Source: Streptomyces fradiae (GTDB taxonomy: Bacteria > Actinomycetota > Actinomycetes > Streptomycetales > Streptomycetaceae). From it: a stretch of DNA of 64,000 nucleotides. The position numbers and the translations under genes were made by a program. Shown here piece after piece: positions 7,040 through 16,569 of this stretch (positions within the stretch are counted from its first letter, which is position 1; each line of letters starts with the position of its first letter). The stretch lies in assembly GCF_041270065.1 (NCBI RefSeq), contig NZ_CP065958.1, positions 5,766,001-5,830,000 of the forward strand, written 5' to 3'. The notes below the pieces were generated by a model. That model did not search any database and was not told the origin of the DNA. It saw nothing but the letters and a program-made list of their open reading frames with translations.

Positions 7040-8037
7040 CCAAGGCAGCCGTCTTCGGCAACGGATCGTGGGGCACCGCCTTCGCCATGGTGCTCGCCGA
7101 CGCGGGCTGCGAGGTGAGCCTGTGGGGCCGCCGCGCCGCCCTCGCCGAGGCCATCAACAGCACCGGGACCAACCCCGAGTACCTCCCCGGCGTCGAACTC
7201 CCCAAGGGCATCACGGCCACCGCCGACCCGGCCGAGGCCGCCCGCGACGCCGACTTCACCGTGCTCGTCGTCCCCTCCCAGACGCTGCGCGAGAACCTCG
7301 CCCAGTGGGCGCCGAAACTCGCCCCGGACACCGTCCTGGTGTCCCTGATGAAGGGCATCGAACTCGGGACCGCCAAGCGCATGAGCGAGGTCATCCGCGA
7401 GGTCGCCGACGTGCCCGCCGAGCGCGTGGCCGTGCTCACCGGCCCCAACCTGGCCAAGGAGATCGCCGCCCGGCAGCCCGCCGCCGCCGTGGTCGCCTGC
7501 GCCGACGAGTCGGTCGCCCAGCGGCTCCAGAGCGCCTGCATGACCCCGTACTTCCGCCCGTACACCAACACCGACGTCGTCGGCTGCGAACTCGGCGGCG
7601 CGGTGAAGAACGTCATCGGCCTCGCCGTCGGCATCGCCAACGGCATGGGTCTCGGCGACAACTCCAAGGCCACCCTCATCACCCGCGGCCTCGCCGAGAC
7701 CACCCGCCTCGGCCTCGCCATGGGCGCCGACCCGCTGACCTTCTCCGGCCTCGCGGGCCTGGGCGACCTCGTCGCCACCTGCTCCTCGCCGCTCTCCCGG
7801 AACAACACCTTCGGCACCAACCTGGGCCGCGGGATGACCCTCCAGGAGACCATCGCGGCCACCAAGCAGACCGCCGAGGGCGTCAAGTCCTGCGAGTCCG
7901 TGCTGGATCTGGGCCGCCGCCACGGCGTCGACATGCCCATCACCGAGACGGTCGTCTCGATCGTCCACGACGGCAAGCCGCCGGTCGTCGCGCTCAAGGA
8001 GCTCATGTCGCGCAGCGCCAAGCCCGAGCGCCGCTGA
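7036..8037 (+). CDS. gpsA: Glycerol-3-phosphate dehydrogenase [NAD(P)+]
   Basis: 333 residues. The N terminus MTKAAVFGNGSWGTAFAMVL has the Rossmann GxGxxG/A motif at residues 8-13. ELGGAVKNVIGLAVGIANG carries the catalytic lysine, and the later GLAGLGDLVATCSSPLSRN is the substrate-binding motif. It reduces dihydroxyacetone phosphate to sn-glycerol-3-phosphate for phospholipid synthesis. The GTG start overlaps the plsC stop, and ddl follows after 92 bases, giving a lipid and cell-wall group. Confidence 0.97.
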   Translation: MTKAAVFGNGSWGTAFAMVLADAGCEVSLWGRRAALAEAINSTGTNPEYLPGVELPKGITATADPAEAARDADFTVLVVPSQTLRENLAQWAPKLAPDTVLVSLMKGIELGTAKRMSEVIREVADVPAERVAVLTGPNLAKEIAARQPAAAVVACADESVAQRLQSACMTPYFRPYTNTDVVGCELGGAVKNVIGLAVGIANGMGLGDNSKATLITRGLAETTRLGLAMGADPLTFSGLAGLGDLVATCSSPLSRNNTFGTNLGRGMTLQETIAATKQTAEGVKSCESVLDLGRRHGVDMPITETVVSIVHDGKPPVVALKELMSRSAKPERR

Positions 8038-8129
8038 GCCGGGCAAGGAGGGGCCCTTCTTGAGCCGTACGCGCGCGGCGGCCGCGGGGGCTCAGCAGTT
8101 CGGACGCCGCAAGGTACGCTCATCGCGAT

Positions 8130-9269
8130 ATGAGCGAGAACACCCAGAGCCCCCGCAAGCCGCGCGTGGCCGTCGTCTTCGGCGGACGCAGCTCCGAGCA
8201 CGCCATCTCCGTCGTCACCGCCGGTGCCGTCCTGCGCGCCATCGACCGGGACAAGTACGACGTGCTGCCCATCGGCATCACCCGCGAGGGCCGCTGGGCG
8301 CTGACCGCCGACGCCCCCGAGCGGATGGCCATCAGCGACCGCGCCCTGCCGGACGTCGCCGAACTCGCCGAGTCCGCCACCGGCGGCGTCGTGCTGCCCG
8401 TCGACCCGGCCAGCCGCGAGGTGGTCCTCAACGAGCCCGGCGCGCTGCCGCAGGCGCTCGGCGAGGTCGACGTCGTGTTCCCCGTGCTGCACGGCCCGTA
8501 CGGCGAGGACGGCACCCTCCAGGGCCTCCTGGAGCTCTCCGACATCCCGTACGTCGGCGCCGGCGTCCTCGCCTCCGCCGTCGGCCAGGACAAGGAGTAC
8601 ATGAAGCGGGTCTTCGTCTCCTTCGGCCTGCCGGTCGGCCCGTACGAGGTGATCCGCCCGCGCGAGTGGGAGCAGAACCCGGCCGCCGCCCGCAAGAAGA
8701 TCGTGGAGTTCGCCGCCGACCACGGCTGGCCGCTCTTCGTGAAGCCGGCCCGCGGCGGCTCGTCCGTCGGCATCACCAAGGTCGACGACCTCTCCGGCCT
8801 CGACGAGGCCGTCGAGGAGGCCCGCCGCCACGACCCGAAGATCATCGTGGAGGCGCTGCTGCGCGGCCGCGAGATCGAGTGCGGCGTCCTGGAGTTCGAG
8901 GACGGCCCGCGCGCCAGCGTGCCCGCCGAGATCCCGCCGGTCACCGACCACGACTTCTACGACTTCGAGGCCAAGTACATCGACTCGGCCTCCGGCCTGG
9001 TGCCCGCGCCGATCGGCGACGAGGCCACCGCCGAGGTGCAGCGGCTCGCGGTCCTCGCCTACGAGTCCGTGTCCTGCGAGGGCCTGGTGCGCGCCGACTT
9101 CTTCCTCACCGAGGACGGCGGCTTCGTCATCAACGAGATCAACACCATGCCCGGCTTCACGCCCATCTCGATGTACCCGCGGATGTGGCAGGAGAGCGGC
9201 GTCAGCTACCCGGAGCTCGTCGACCGGCTCATCCAGGCCGCGCTCAACCGCTCCACCGGTCTGCGCTAG
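8130..9269 (+). CDS. ddl: D-alanine--D-alanine ligase
   Basis: 379 residues. The N-terminal VAVVFGGRSSEHAISVVTAG, ATP-grasp segment PLFVKPARGGSSVGITKV and C-terminal FVINEINTMPGFTPISMYP are the Ddl signatures. The last holds the metal ligands and the YP dipeptide. It joins two D-alanines for peptidoglycan precursor synthesis in the cytoplasm. The ATG at 8130 lacks a Shine-Dalgarno; TACGCT at 8115-8120 is nine bases upstream, so a leaderless message from its own promoter is possible. A purine-rich AGGAGGGG at 8047 precedes a TTG in another frame and is not its start signal. Confidence 0.96.
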   Translation: MSENTQSPRKPRVAVVFGGRSSEHAISVVTAGAVLRAIDRDKYDVLPIGITREGRWALTADAPERMAISDRALPDVAELAESATGGVVLPVDPASREVVLNEPGALPQALGEVDVVFPVLHGPYGEDGTLQGLLELSDIPYVGAGVLASAVGQDKEYMKRVFVSFGLPVGPYEVIRPREWEQNPAAARKKIVEFAADHGWPLFVKPARGGSSVGITKVDDLSGLDEAVEEARRHDPKIIVEALLRGREIECGVLEFEDGPRASVPAEIPPVTDHDFYDFEAKYIDSASGLVPAPIGDEATAEVQRLAVLAYESVSCEGLVRADFFLTEDGGFVINEINTMPGFTPISMYPRMWQESGVSYPELVDRLIQAALNRSTGLR

Positions 9270-9323
9270 AACCCCCGGGCCACCCTTGGGTGTCCCGGCC
9301 CCCCGGTCTCTCGGAGGCTTCTC

Positions 9324-9803
9324 TCAGAGGCTGGGGGGCACGGCCTTCTTCACCGGCTCGGCCAGGTCCACCAGCGGGCCGACGTCATGCGCGTAGCGCG
9401 CGTCGAGCGTCACCTCCACATACGCCTTGCGGTACGTGGTGGTGAAGCGCGGCCCGTCGCCCGCGCGCGGCTCGAACAGCCAGTTCACGCCGTTCGCGTC
9501 GATCCCCTGCGCCTGTGGATCGTTCATCTTTTCGGGCCGGGGGACCCCGCAGCGCAGTACGATCGCCGCATCCCCCCACGCGGCGGTCAGCTCGGACTCC
9601 GGCTCGGTCCCGGTCCGCGCCAGACCGGCCACGGTGCCGGGCAGCTCCTTCGCGAGCGCACGGCAGACGGCGGCCTCGGCCGCCGGCGGACCGGGAACCG
9701 GCACCGACGCCTTCGCGTCCGACGCGGAACAGCCGGTGGCGGCCGGCAGCAGCAGGGCCGCGGCGACGAAGGCGGGCAGGCCGAAAGGCCGGTGGGAAGA
9801 CAT
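9324..9803 (-). CDS. DUF3515-family putative lipoprotein
   Basis: 159 residues from ATG 9803 (an adjacent GTG at 9806 would add one residue). Residues 9-24 are hydrophobic (AFVAAALLLPAATGC), ending in a lipobox with Cys25, so the product should be a lipoprotein anchored outside the membrane. The remainder, CRALAKELPGTVAGLAR and WGDAAIVLRCGV, matches the actinobacterial DUF3515 family as I remember it. No catalytic motif is visible. It is convergent with ddl; a GC-rich 54-base gap separates them. Confidence 0.8.
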   Translation of the reverse strand: MSSHRPFGLPAFVAAALLLPAATGCSASDAKASVPVPGPPAAEAAVCRALAKELPGTVAGLARTGTEPESELTAAWGDAAIVLRCGVPRPEKMNDPQAQGIDANGVNWLFEPRAGDGPRFTTTYRKAYVEVTLDARYAHDVGPLVDLAEPVKKAVPPSL

Positions 9804-9826
9804 CACCGGCCAAGGGTAGACGGGGG

Positions 9827-10060
9827 CTAGATATGCACGACCGGGCAGGTGAGGGTGCGCGTGATGCCTTCCACTTGCTGGACCTTGGCGACCACCATGC
9901 GCCCGAGCGCGTCCACGGTGTCGGCCTCGGCCCGCACGATCACGTCATAGGGACCGGTCACGTCCTCCGCCTGGATCACTCCAGGAATCTTGGCGATGGT
10001 CTCGGCGACGGTCGTCGCCTTGCCCACCTCGGTCTGAATAAGGATGTACGCCTGAACCAC
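9827..10060 (-). CDS. Stand-alone RAM-domain protein (Lrp/AsnC effector domain only)
   Basis: 77 residues starting with GTG 10060 (MVQAYILIQTEVGKA), with GGAGG six bases before it. The whole protein is one Lrp/AsnC ligand-binding (RAM) domain, ending VEGITRTLTCPVVHI; the helix-turn-helix of full Lrp proteins is missing. Such proteins form rings that bind amino acids. Whether it modulates a full-length Lrp partner elsewhere or acts alone cannot be seen. It is divergent from thiL, with a 233-base gap between. Confidence 0.88.
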   Translation of the reverse strand: MVQAYILIQTEVGKATTVAETIAKIPGVIQAEDVTGPYDVIVRAEADTVDALGRMVVAKVQQVEGITRTLTCPVVHI

Positions 10061-10293
10061 GGAACCTCCAGGGCGGCCACGAGGATCTTGTGGGAGAAAG
10101 AGACGCCACGGTACCGCGTCGCCGCGGGCCGCGGGGAGACCTCCGGGCTCGGAGGCGCACGCGGGGTGGCGTACGCACATGAGAAGTTGACGGTCTACTT
10201 GACGGTATCCGGCACGGTGACGGCCCGCGACCCGCACGGCGAGGAGCGGCACGGCGGCGCGGCGGCCGGCACGACGACACGAGGTGAATCGCG

Positions 10294-11256
10294 GTGAAGG
10301 GCACAGTCGGAGAGCTCGGCGAGTTCGGGCTCATCAGGGAGCTGACCTCCCGGCTCACCTCCACCCCGGCGGTGCGGATCGGGCCCGGCGACGACGCCGC
10401 GGTCGTCTCCGCCCCCGACCGGCGGGTGGTGGCCAGCACGGACATCCTGCTCGAAGGACGCCACTTCCGCCGCGACTGGTCCACGGCCTACGACGTCGGC
10501 CGCAAGGCCGCCGCGCAGAACCTCGCCGACATCGCCGCCATGGGCGCCGTCCCCACCGCGCTGCTCCTCGGCCTCGTCGTACCCGCCGAGCTCCCGGTCA
10601 CCTGGACCACCGAACTCATGGACGGACTGCGCGACGAATGTCAGGTCGCCGGTGCTGCCGTGGTCGGCGGCGACGTGGTCCGCGGCGACACGATCATGGT
10701 CTCCATCACCGCCCTCGGCGACCTGCGCAACCACGACCCGGTCATCCGCGGCGGCGCCAAGCCCGGCGACGTGGTCGCCTACACCGGCTGGCTCGGCTGG
10801 TCCGCCGCCGGCTACGCGGTGCTCTCCCGCGGCTTCCGCTCCCCGCGCGCCTTCGTCGAGGCCCACCGCCGCCCCGAGCCGCCGTACCACGCCGGCCCCG
10901 CCGCGGCCGGCCTCGGCGCCACCGCCATGTGCGACGTCAGCGACGGCCTGATCGCCGACCTCGGGCACATCGCCGAGGCCAGCAAGGTCCGCATCGACCT
11001 GCGCTCCGGCCTCATCGACATCCCCAGCCAGATGAACGACATCGGCCAGGCCGTCGGCGTCGACCCGCTGCAGTGGGTGCTCACCGGGGGAGAGGACCAC
11101 GCGATCGTCGCCACCTTCCCGCCGGACGTGAAGCTGCCCGCCCGCTGGAAGGTCATCGGCGAGGTCCTCAACCCCTCCGCGCTGCCCCAGGTCACCGTCG
11201 ACGGCGCCCCCTGGCACAGCACCGGCGGCTGGGACCACTTCGGGGAGACCGAGTGA
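10294..11256 (+). CDS. thiL: Thiamine-monophosphate kinase
   Basis: 320 residues. GPGDDAAVV at 30-38 and [13 protein letters not shown] carry the metal and ATP ligands of ThiL, and [10 protein letters not shown] and [13 protein letters not shown] follow in family order. It phosphorylates thiamine monophosphate to the active diphosphate. GTG 10294 is preceded by GAGGTGA. thiD overlaps its stop by four bases. No TPP riboswitch fold was recognised in the 233-base upstream gap, which does hold a tandem TTGACGGT(C/A)T(A/C)C at 10187-10210. Confidence 0.95.
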   Translation: MKGTVGELGEFGLIRELTSRLTSTPAVRIGPGDDAAVVSAPDRRVVASTDILLEGRHFRRDWSTAYDVGRKAAAQNLADIAAMGAVPTALLLGLVVPAELPVTWTTELMDGLRDECQVAGAAVVGGDVVRGDTIMVSITALGDLRNHDPVIRGGAKPGDVVAYTGWLGWSAAGYAVLSRGFRSPRAFVEAHRRPEPPYHAGPAAAGLGATAMCDVSDGLIADLGHIAEASKVRIDLRSGLIDIPSQMNDIGQAVGVDPLQWVLTGGEDHAIVATFPPDVKLPARWKVIGEVLNPSALPQVTVDGAPWHSTGGWDHFGETE

Positions 11257-12056
11257 CCTCCCGGCCGCCCCTGGTGCTCACCGTCGCCGGATCGGACTCC
11301 GGCGGCGGCGCGGGCATCCAGGCCGACCTCAAGACCATGCTCGCGCTCGGCGTCCACGGCATGAGCGTGATCACCGCCGTGACCGCCCAGAACTCCCTGG
11401 GCGTCCAAGGCGCCTGGGAGCTGCCCGAGGAGGCCGTACGGGCCCAGTACCGGGCTGTGGTGGACGACATCGGCGTCCAGGCCGTCAAGACCGGCATGCT
11501 GGCCTCGGCGGCGCTCGTGGAGACCGTGGCCGAACTGCTTGCCCCCGTGGACGCCCCCGTCGTCGTCGACCCGGTGGGCGTCTCCAAGCACGGCGACTCC
11601 CTGCTCGCCGCCTCCGCCCTGGACTCCGTCCGTACGAAGCTGCTGCCCGTCGCGACCGTCGCCACGCCCAACCTGGACGAGGTGGCGCAGCTCACGGGCA
11701 TCGAGGTCGCGGACGAGGCCGGCATGCGGCGGGCGGCCGACGCGATCCTGGCGTACGGACCGCGCTGGGCCCTGATCAAGGGCGGACACCTGCCCGGAGC
11801 CGCCCCGGAGGCCGTGGACCTGCTCACCGACGGCACCGAGGAGCACTGGCTGCGCGCCCCCCGGTACGACAACCGGCACACCCACGGCACCGGCTGCACG
11901 CTCGCCTCCGCGGTCGCCTCGGGCCTCGCGAAGGGCCTCACGGTCCCGGAGGCCGTACGGCAGGCCAAGGCGTATGTCACGGGCGCCATCGCCGCCGGAT
12001 TCGCGCTGGGCGCGGGCATCGGCCCGGTCGACCACGCCTGGCGACTGCGCCGCTAG
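11253..12056 (+). CDS. thiD: Hydroxymethylpyrimidine/phosphomethylpyrimidine kinase
   Basis: 267 residues. The N terminus [20 protein letters not shown] is the ThiD substrate motif and [16 protein letters not shown] the ribokinase-type ATP site with its catalytic aspartate position. It phosphorylates HMP twice to HMP diphosphate, the pyrimidine precursor of thiamine. GTG 11253 overlaps the thiL TGA (GTGA), so thiL and thiD are coupled although they act at different steps of the pathway. Confidence 0.95.
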   Translation: MTSRPPLVLTVAGSDSGGGAGIQADLKTMLALGVHGMSVITAVTAQNSLGVQGAWELPEEAVRAQYRAVVDDIGVQAVKTGMLASAALVETVAELLAPVDAPVVVDPVGVSKHGDSLLAASALDSVRTKLLPVATVATPNLDEVAQLTGIEVADEAGMRRAADAILAYGPRWALIKGGHLPGAAPEAVDLLTDGTEEHWLRAPRYDNRHTHGTGCTLASAVASGLAKGLTVPEAVRQAKAYVTGAIAAGFALGAGIGPVDHAWRLRR

Positions 12057-12104
12057 CCGTCGCCCGCCGGACTGTCTCCGGGCAAGCCGTTTCCGGGCAA
12101 GGCA

Positions 12105-12136
12105 AAAGGCCGGTTCACCGAGGTGAACCGGCCTTT
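12105..12136. terminator. Bidirectional terminator between thiD and rpmB
   Basis: AAAGGCCGGTTCACC pairs perfectly with GGTGAACCGGCCTTT over a two-base centre. It lies between the convergent thiD and rpmB genes. The A and T ends give a short T run on both strands, so this is one of the most conventional intrinsic terminators of the window. Confidence 0.88.
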
Positions 12137-12177
12137 CAAGGCAACCGCAGGGGCTGCGCTACGACACGACGTCGCGA

Positions 12178-12363
12178 TTAGCGCGAGACCTTGCCGGCCT
12201 TGATGCACGAGGTGCAGACGTTGAGCCGCTTCGGCGTCCGACCGACCACGGCACGCACACGCTGGATGTTCGGGTTCCAGCGACGAGACGTACGGCGGTG
12301 CGAGTGCGAAATGTTGTTGCCGAAGCCCGGCCCCTTGCCGCAGACGTCGCAGTTGGCAGCCAC
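12178..12363 (-). CDS. rpmB: Ribosomal protein L28
   Basis: 61 residues starting with GTG 12363 ([19 protein letters not shown]), behind GGAGTGA. The CxxC at Cys5/Cys8 and a later [10 protein letters not shown] pair form the four-cysteine zinc ribbon, so this is the C+ (zinc-binding) type of L28. [15 protein letters not shown] is the conserved core. Large-subunit protein. Confidence 0.97.
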   Translation of the reverse strand: MAANCDVCGKGPGFGNNISHSHRRTSRRWNPNIQRVRAVVGRTPKRLNVCTSCIKAGKVSR

Positions 12364-12598
12364 GGGTCACTCCAAAGACTTCAGATTTACAGTGAAACCG
12401 GCGCACCGGAATCGGATCAGGGATCTGAAGTGGCTTGCCGGGGAATGGCCCGGTCAGTGCCGGGCAACCGAAGCAGCATACAACGGATGCTTCGGTGGAA
12501 CGAAACTACCACGGCCCGCCCGGCCCCCGCCCCCGGCTCCGGGCGGACGCCGGTCTACCCTGCGGTGAACCCACCGCGAAGCACAGGAGGACCACCCG

Positions 12599-14170
12599 TT
12601 GCCGCGAGCTCCGCAGACCCTCGACGCCGAGACGGTCCGATCCTGGTGCGCGGGAGCCCTTGCGGCGCTCGGGAGAGAGCGCGCGGAGATCGACGCCATC
12701 AACGTCTATCCCGTCGCCGACGGGGACACCGGCACCAACCTCTACCTGACGGTGGAGTCCGCCGCCCGCGCCGTGGACGCCGCCGACCGGGCCGCCGACG
12801 TGGCGGAGATCATACGGATCATGGCGCACGGCGCCCTCCTCGGCGCCCGCGGCAACTCCGGCACGATCCTCTCCCAGCTGCTCCGCGGCATGGCCGTGGT
12901 CCTCGCCGAGGGCGCCGACGGCGACCACCTCGCCCGCGCCCTCGCGAACGCCGCCGGCCAGGCCCGCCAGGCCGTCGCCCACCCCGTCGAGGGCACCCTC
13001 CTCACCGTCGCCGACGCGGCGGCCGGCGCCTGCGCCGCGGGCGGGGACCTCGTCACCGTCGCGGAACGGGCGTACGAGGGGGCCCGCGCCGCCCTCGACG
13101 CCACCCCCGGACAGCTCGACGCGCTGCGCCGGGCCGGCGTCGTGGACGCCGGCGGCGCCGGTCTGGTCGCCGTCCTCGGCGCCCTCCTGGAGACCCTCAC
13201 CGGCGAGGCACCCGACCGGCCCGCCGAACCCGCCCCGCACCACCACCCGCCGCTCGGCACCGACTGCGCCGCCGGCACCGGCCCCGCCTACGAGGTCATC
13301 TACCTCCTGGAGGCCGACGACCAGGCCGTGGACCGGCTCCGCGGCCGGCTCGACGAGCTGGGGGAGTCCCTGGTCGTCGTCGGCGGCGACGGCCTGTGGA
13401 ACGTGCACGTCCACGTCGACGACGCCGGCGCCGCCGTCGAGGCCGGCGTCGAGGCGGGACGCCCGTACCGGATCCGCGTCACCCACTTCGAGAGCCGCCC
13501 CGAACCCGCCGAGCGGGCCGTCGTCGCCGTGCTGCCCGGCGAGGGCCTGGCCGGGCTGTGCACCGAGGCCGGTGCCACCACGCTGGTCGCCCGCCCCGGC
13601 GAGACCCCCACCGCCGCCGAGCTCACCGAGGCCATCCGGCGCGCCCACGCCCGCGAGATCGTGCTGCTCCCCAACGACACCGAACTGCGCGAGATCGCCG
13701 CCGAGGCCGCCGAGCACGCCCGCCGCGAGGGCATCCGGGTCGCCCTCATCCCCACCCGCGCCGCCGTCCAGGGCATCGCCGCGCTCGCCGTCCACGAACC
13801 CGAGCGGCGCTTCGACGAGGACGTCGTCGCCATGACCGCCGCCGCCGGCGCCACCCGCTACGCCGAACTCGGCGTCGCCGCACGCCAGTCCTTCACCTCC
13901 GCCGGCGTCTGCCAGGCCGGCGACGTCCTCGGCCTCATCGAGGGCGACGTCGCCGTCATCGGCCGGGACCTCACCGCCACCGCCGTCACCGTCCTCGACC
14001 GGATGCTCTCCGCCGGCGGCGAACTCGTCACCGTGGTCGTCGCCGCCGACACCCCCGACGACCTCGCCGACACCCTCGAACGGCACGTCCGCACCACCTA
14101 CTTGGCCGTCGACACCACCGTCTACCACGCCGGCGAGGGAGCGCCCCCGCTGCTCATCGGCGTCGAATAG
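12599..14170 (+). CDS. FakA-like DAK2 (DhaL) domain protein
   Basis: 523 residues starting at TTG 12599, eight bases after AGGAGG. Residues 1-200 form a DhaL-type kinase domain: INVYPVADGDTGTNLYLT is the metal- and ADP-binding motif, and LLGARGNSGTILSQLLRG and VVDAGGAGLVAVLGALLE follow. The rest matches the YloV/FakA architecture with a middle domain and a C-terminal fatty acid kinase region. FakA phosphorylates fatty acids held by DegV-like FakB proteins in Firmicutes; no FakB gene is in this window, so the substrate is inferred. recG follows. Confidence 0.85.
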   Translation: MPRAPQTLDAETVRSWCAGALAALGRERAEIDAINVYPVADGDTGTNLYLTVESAARAVDAADRAADVAEIIRIMAHGALLGARGNSGTILSQLLRGMAVVLAEGADGDHLARALANAAGQARQAVAHPVEGTLLTVADAAAGACAAGGDLVTVAERAYEGARAALDATPGQLDALRRAGVVDAGGAGLVAVLGALLETLTGEAPDRPAEPAPHHHPPLGTDCAAGTGPAYEVIYLLEADDQAVDRLRGRLDELGESLVVVGGDGLWNVHVHVDDAGAAVEAGVEAGRPYRIRVTHFESRPEPAERAVVAVLPGEGLAGLCTEAGATTLVARPGETPTAAELTEAIRRAHAREIVLLPNDTELREIAAEAAEHARREGIRVALIPTRAAVQGIAALAVHEPERRFDEDVVAMTAAAGATRYAELGVAARQSFTSAGVCQAGDVLGLIEGDVAVIGRDLTATAVTVLDRMLSAGGELVTVVVAADTPDDLADTLERHVRTTYLAVDTTVYHAGEGAPPLLIGVE

Positions 14171-14221
14171 GCGGGTGTACGGGGCCGAGGGGCGCGACTT
14201 CTGTCAGTGCCGTGGTGTGCA

Positions 14222-16447
14222 ATGGACCACGTGCCCGCGCTCGACGAACCCCTCAAGAAACTGCTCGGCGCCGCCACCGCCAAGGTGATGGCCGAGCACC
14301 TGGACCTGCACACGGTCGGCGACCTGCTGCACCACTACCCGCGGCGGTACGCCGAGCGCGGCGAGCTCACCGCGCTCGCCGACCTCCCGCTGGACGAGCA
14401 CGTCACCGTGGTCGCCCAGGTCGCCGACGCGCGCGTGCACACCTTCAACCGGGGCGGCCGCGGCAAGGGCCAGCGCCTGGAGGTCACCATCACCGACGGC
14501 AGCGGCCGGATGCAGCTGGTCTTCTTCGGCCGCACCGTCCACTTCCACCAGAAGGAACTGCTGCCCGGCCGGCGCGCCATGTTCGCCGGCAAGGTCGGCA
14601 TGTTCAACCGGCGCCTCCAGCTCGCCCACCCCGAGTACAAGCTCCTCGACGCCGACAGCGACACCGAGACCGTCAAGGCCTTCGCGAGCGAACTGCTGCC
14701 CATCTACCCGGCCTGCAAGCAGCTGGAGTCCTGGACCATCGAGCAGTCCGTCGGCATCGCCCTCGACTCCATGGCCGCCACCGCCTGGGAGGGCCTCGTC
14801 GACCCGCTGCCGCCCGCCCTGCGCGAGGGCCGCGGCCTCACCGAGCTGCCCGACGCGCTGCTGAAGATCCACCGGCCGCACACCAAGGCCGACATCGCCG
14901 ACGCCCGCGACCGCCTCAAGTGGGACGAGGCCTTCGTCCTCCAGGTCGCCCTGGCCCGCCGCCGGCACGCCGACACCCAGCTCGCCGCCGTCCCCCGCCG
15001 CCCCGCCCCCGACGGCCTCCTCACCGCCTTCGACGCCCGCCTCCCCTTCACCCTCACCGACGGCCAGCAGAAGGTGTCCGCGGAGATCTTCGACGACCTC
15101 GCCACGGAGCACCCCATGCACCGCCTCCTCCAGGGCGAGGTCGGCTCCGGCAAGACCATGGTCGCGCTGCGCGCCATGCTCGCCGTCGTCGACGCCGGGG
15201 GACAGGCCGCCATGCTCGCGCCCACCGAGGTGCTCGCCCAGCAGCACCACCGCTCGGTCACCGAGATGATGGGCGACCTCGCCGAGGGCGGCATGCTCGG
15301 CGGCGCCGACCAGGGCACCAAGGTCGTGCTGCTCACCGGTTCCATGGGCGCCGCCGCCCGGCGGCAGGCGCTGCTCGACCTGGTCACCGGCGAGGCCGGG
15401 ATCGTCATCGGCACCCACGCCCTGATCGAGGACAAGGTGCAGTTCCGCGACCTCGGCCTGGTCGTCGTCGACGAACAGCACCGCTTCGGCGTCGAACAGC
15501 GCGACGCCCTGCGCGGCAAGGGCAAACAGCCCCCGCACCTGCTCGTCATGACCGCCACGCCCATTCCCCGTACGGTCGCGATGACCGTCTTCGGCGACCT
15601 GGAGACCTCCGTCCTCGACCAGCTGCCCGCCGGCCGCTCCCCGATCGCCAGCCATGTCGTCCCCGCCGCCGACAAGCCCCATTTCCTCGCCCGCGCCTGG
15701 GAACGGGTCCGCGAGGAGGTCGAGGCCGGCCACCAGGGATACGTGGTGTGCCCGAGGATCGGCGACGAGGAGGACCAGAAGGAGCGGAAGGGCGGCGGGA
15801 AGAAGCCCAGCCCCGAGGACGAGGCCGAGAAGCGCCCGCCGCTCGCCGTCCTCGACGTCGCCGAGCAGCTGCGCGCCGGGCCGCTCGCCGGACTCCGCGT
15901 CGAGGTGCTGCACGGCCGGATGCACCCCGACGACAAGGACGAGGTCATGCGCCGCTTCGCCGCCGGCGAGGTGGACGTCCTGGTCGCCACCACCGTCATC
16001 GAGGTCGGCGTCAACGTGCCCAACGCCACCGCCATGGTGATCATGGACGCCGACCGCTTCGGCGTCTCCCAGCTTCACCAGCTCCGCGGCCGCGTCGGCC
16101 GCGGCTCCGCCGCCGGCCTCTGCCTCCTCGTCACCGAGATGCCCGAGGCCAGCCCCGCCCGCCAGCGCCTCGGCGCGGTCGCCTCCACCCTCGACGGCTT
16201 CGAGCTCTCCCGGATCGACCTCGAACAGCGCCGCGAGGGCGACGTCCTCGGCCAGGCCCAGTCCGGCGTCCGCTCCTCCCTGCGGGTCCTCGCCGTCATC
16301 GAGGACGAGGAGGTCATCGCCGCCGCCCGCGAGGAGGCCACGGCCCTCGTCCTCGCCGACCCCGACCTCACCGCCCACCCCGCCCTGCGCACGGCGCTCG
16401 ACGCGCTGCTCGACAAGGACCGGGAGGAGTACCTGGAGAAGGGCTGA
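14222..16447 (+). CDS. recG: ATP-dependent DNA helicase RecG
   Basis: 741 residues from ATG 14222 (MDHVPALDEPLKKLLG); a GTG at 14207 would add five residues and neither has a clear Shine-Dalgarno. The wedge/OB domain occupies about 60-200, then the helicase motor has Walker A GEVGSGKT near 305, DEQH near 417 (VVVDEQHRFGV), TATPIPRT and QLRGRVGRG. RecG remodels stalled forks and Holliday junctions. A charged insert, ERKGGGKKPSPEDEAEKRP, lies around residues 520-540 inside helicase lobe 2. It follows the FakA-like gene after 51 bases. Confidence 0.96.
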   Translation: MDHVPALDEPLKKLLGAATAKVMAEHLDLHTVGDLLHHYPRRYAERGELTALADLPLDEHVTVVAQVADARVHTFNRGGRGKGQRLEVTITDGSGRMQLVFFGRTVHFHQKELLPGRRAMFAGKVGMFNRRLQLAHPEYKLLDADSDTETVKAFASELLPIYPACKQLESWTIEQSVGIALDSMAATAWEGLVDPLPPALREGRGLTELPDALLKIHRPHTKADIADARDRLKWDEAFVLQVALARRRHADTQLAAVPRRPAPDGLLTAFDARLPFTLTDGQQKVSAEIFDDLATEHPMHRLLQGEVGSGKTMVALRAMLAVVDAGGQAAMLAPTEVLAQQHHRSVTEMMGDLAEGGMLGGADQGTKVVLLTGSMGAAARRQALLDLVTGEAGIVIGTHALIEDKVQFRDLGLVVVDEQHRFGVEQRDALRGKGKQPPHLLVMTATPIPRTVAMTVFGDLETSVLDQLPAGRSPIASHVVPAADKPHFLARAWERVREEVEAGHQGYVVCPRIGDEEDQKERKGGGKKPSPEDEAEKRPPLAVLDVAEQLRAGPLAGLRVEVLHGRMHPDDKDEVMRRFAAGEVDVLVATTVIEVGVNVPNATAMVIMDADRFGVSQLHQLRGRVGRGSAAGLCLLVTEMPEASPARQRLGAVASTLDGFELSRIDLEQRREGDVLGQAQSGVRSSLRVLAVIEDEEVIAAAREEATALVLADPDLTAHPALRTALDALLDKDREEYLEKG

Positions 16448-16522
16448 CCACCGCTGACGGCCGCTGACCACCGCTGAGCGCCGCCGGTCGCCGCACACCA
16501 GGCCGAATCCCGCCCGGACCGC

Positions 16523-16552
16523 CATAAGCTATTGCGTACGCAATGGTTTATG
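16523..16552. promoter_or_regulatory. 30-bp near-perfect palindrome upstream of rsmD
   Basis: The core ATTGCGTACGCAAT (16531-16544) is a perfect 14-bp palindrome. It is flanked by GCT on the left and GGT on the right, and then by CATAA (16523-16527) and TTATG (16548-16552), which again pair. Thirteen of 15 arm positions are complementary. The element is A+T rich against its surroundings and lies just before the rsmD start codon. Dimeric repressor operators look like this; no cognate regulator is adjacent. Confidence 0.55.
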
Positions 16553-16569
16553 GAGAACGAGGAACCCAC

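Noticed and set aside
8047..8130. AGGAGGGG followed by a TTG at 8060, which looks like a good translation start.
   Set aside because: The frame runs out of phase through ddl and encodes Arg-rich nonsense; it could at most be a short leader peptide, for which there is no support.
10061..10293. A TPP riboswitch before thiL.
   Set aside because: I looked for the conserved CUGAGA and ACCUGAUC-type elements of the THI box and did not find them.
12298..16467. A rightward frame of about 1400 codons across the FakA-like gene and recG, rich in Arg, Pro and Gly.
   Set aside because: It is the out-of-frame shadow of both genes; its composition is typical of shadow frames and it has no domain.
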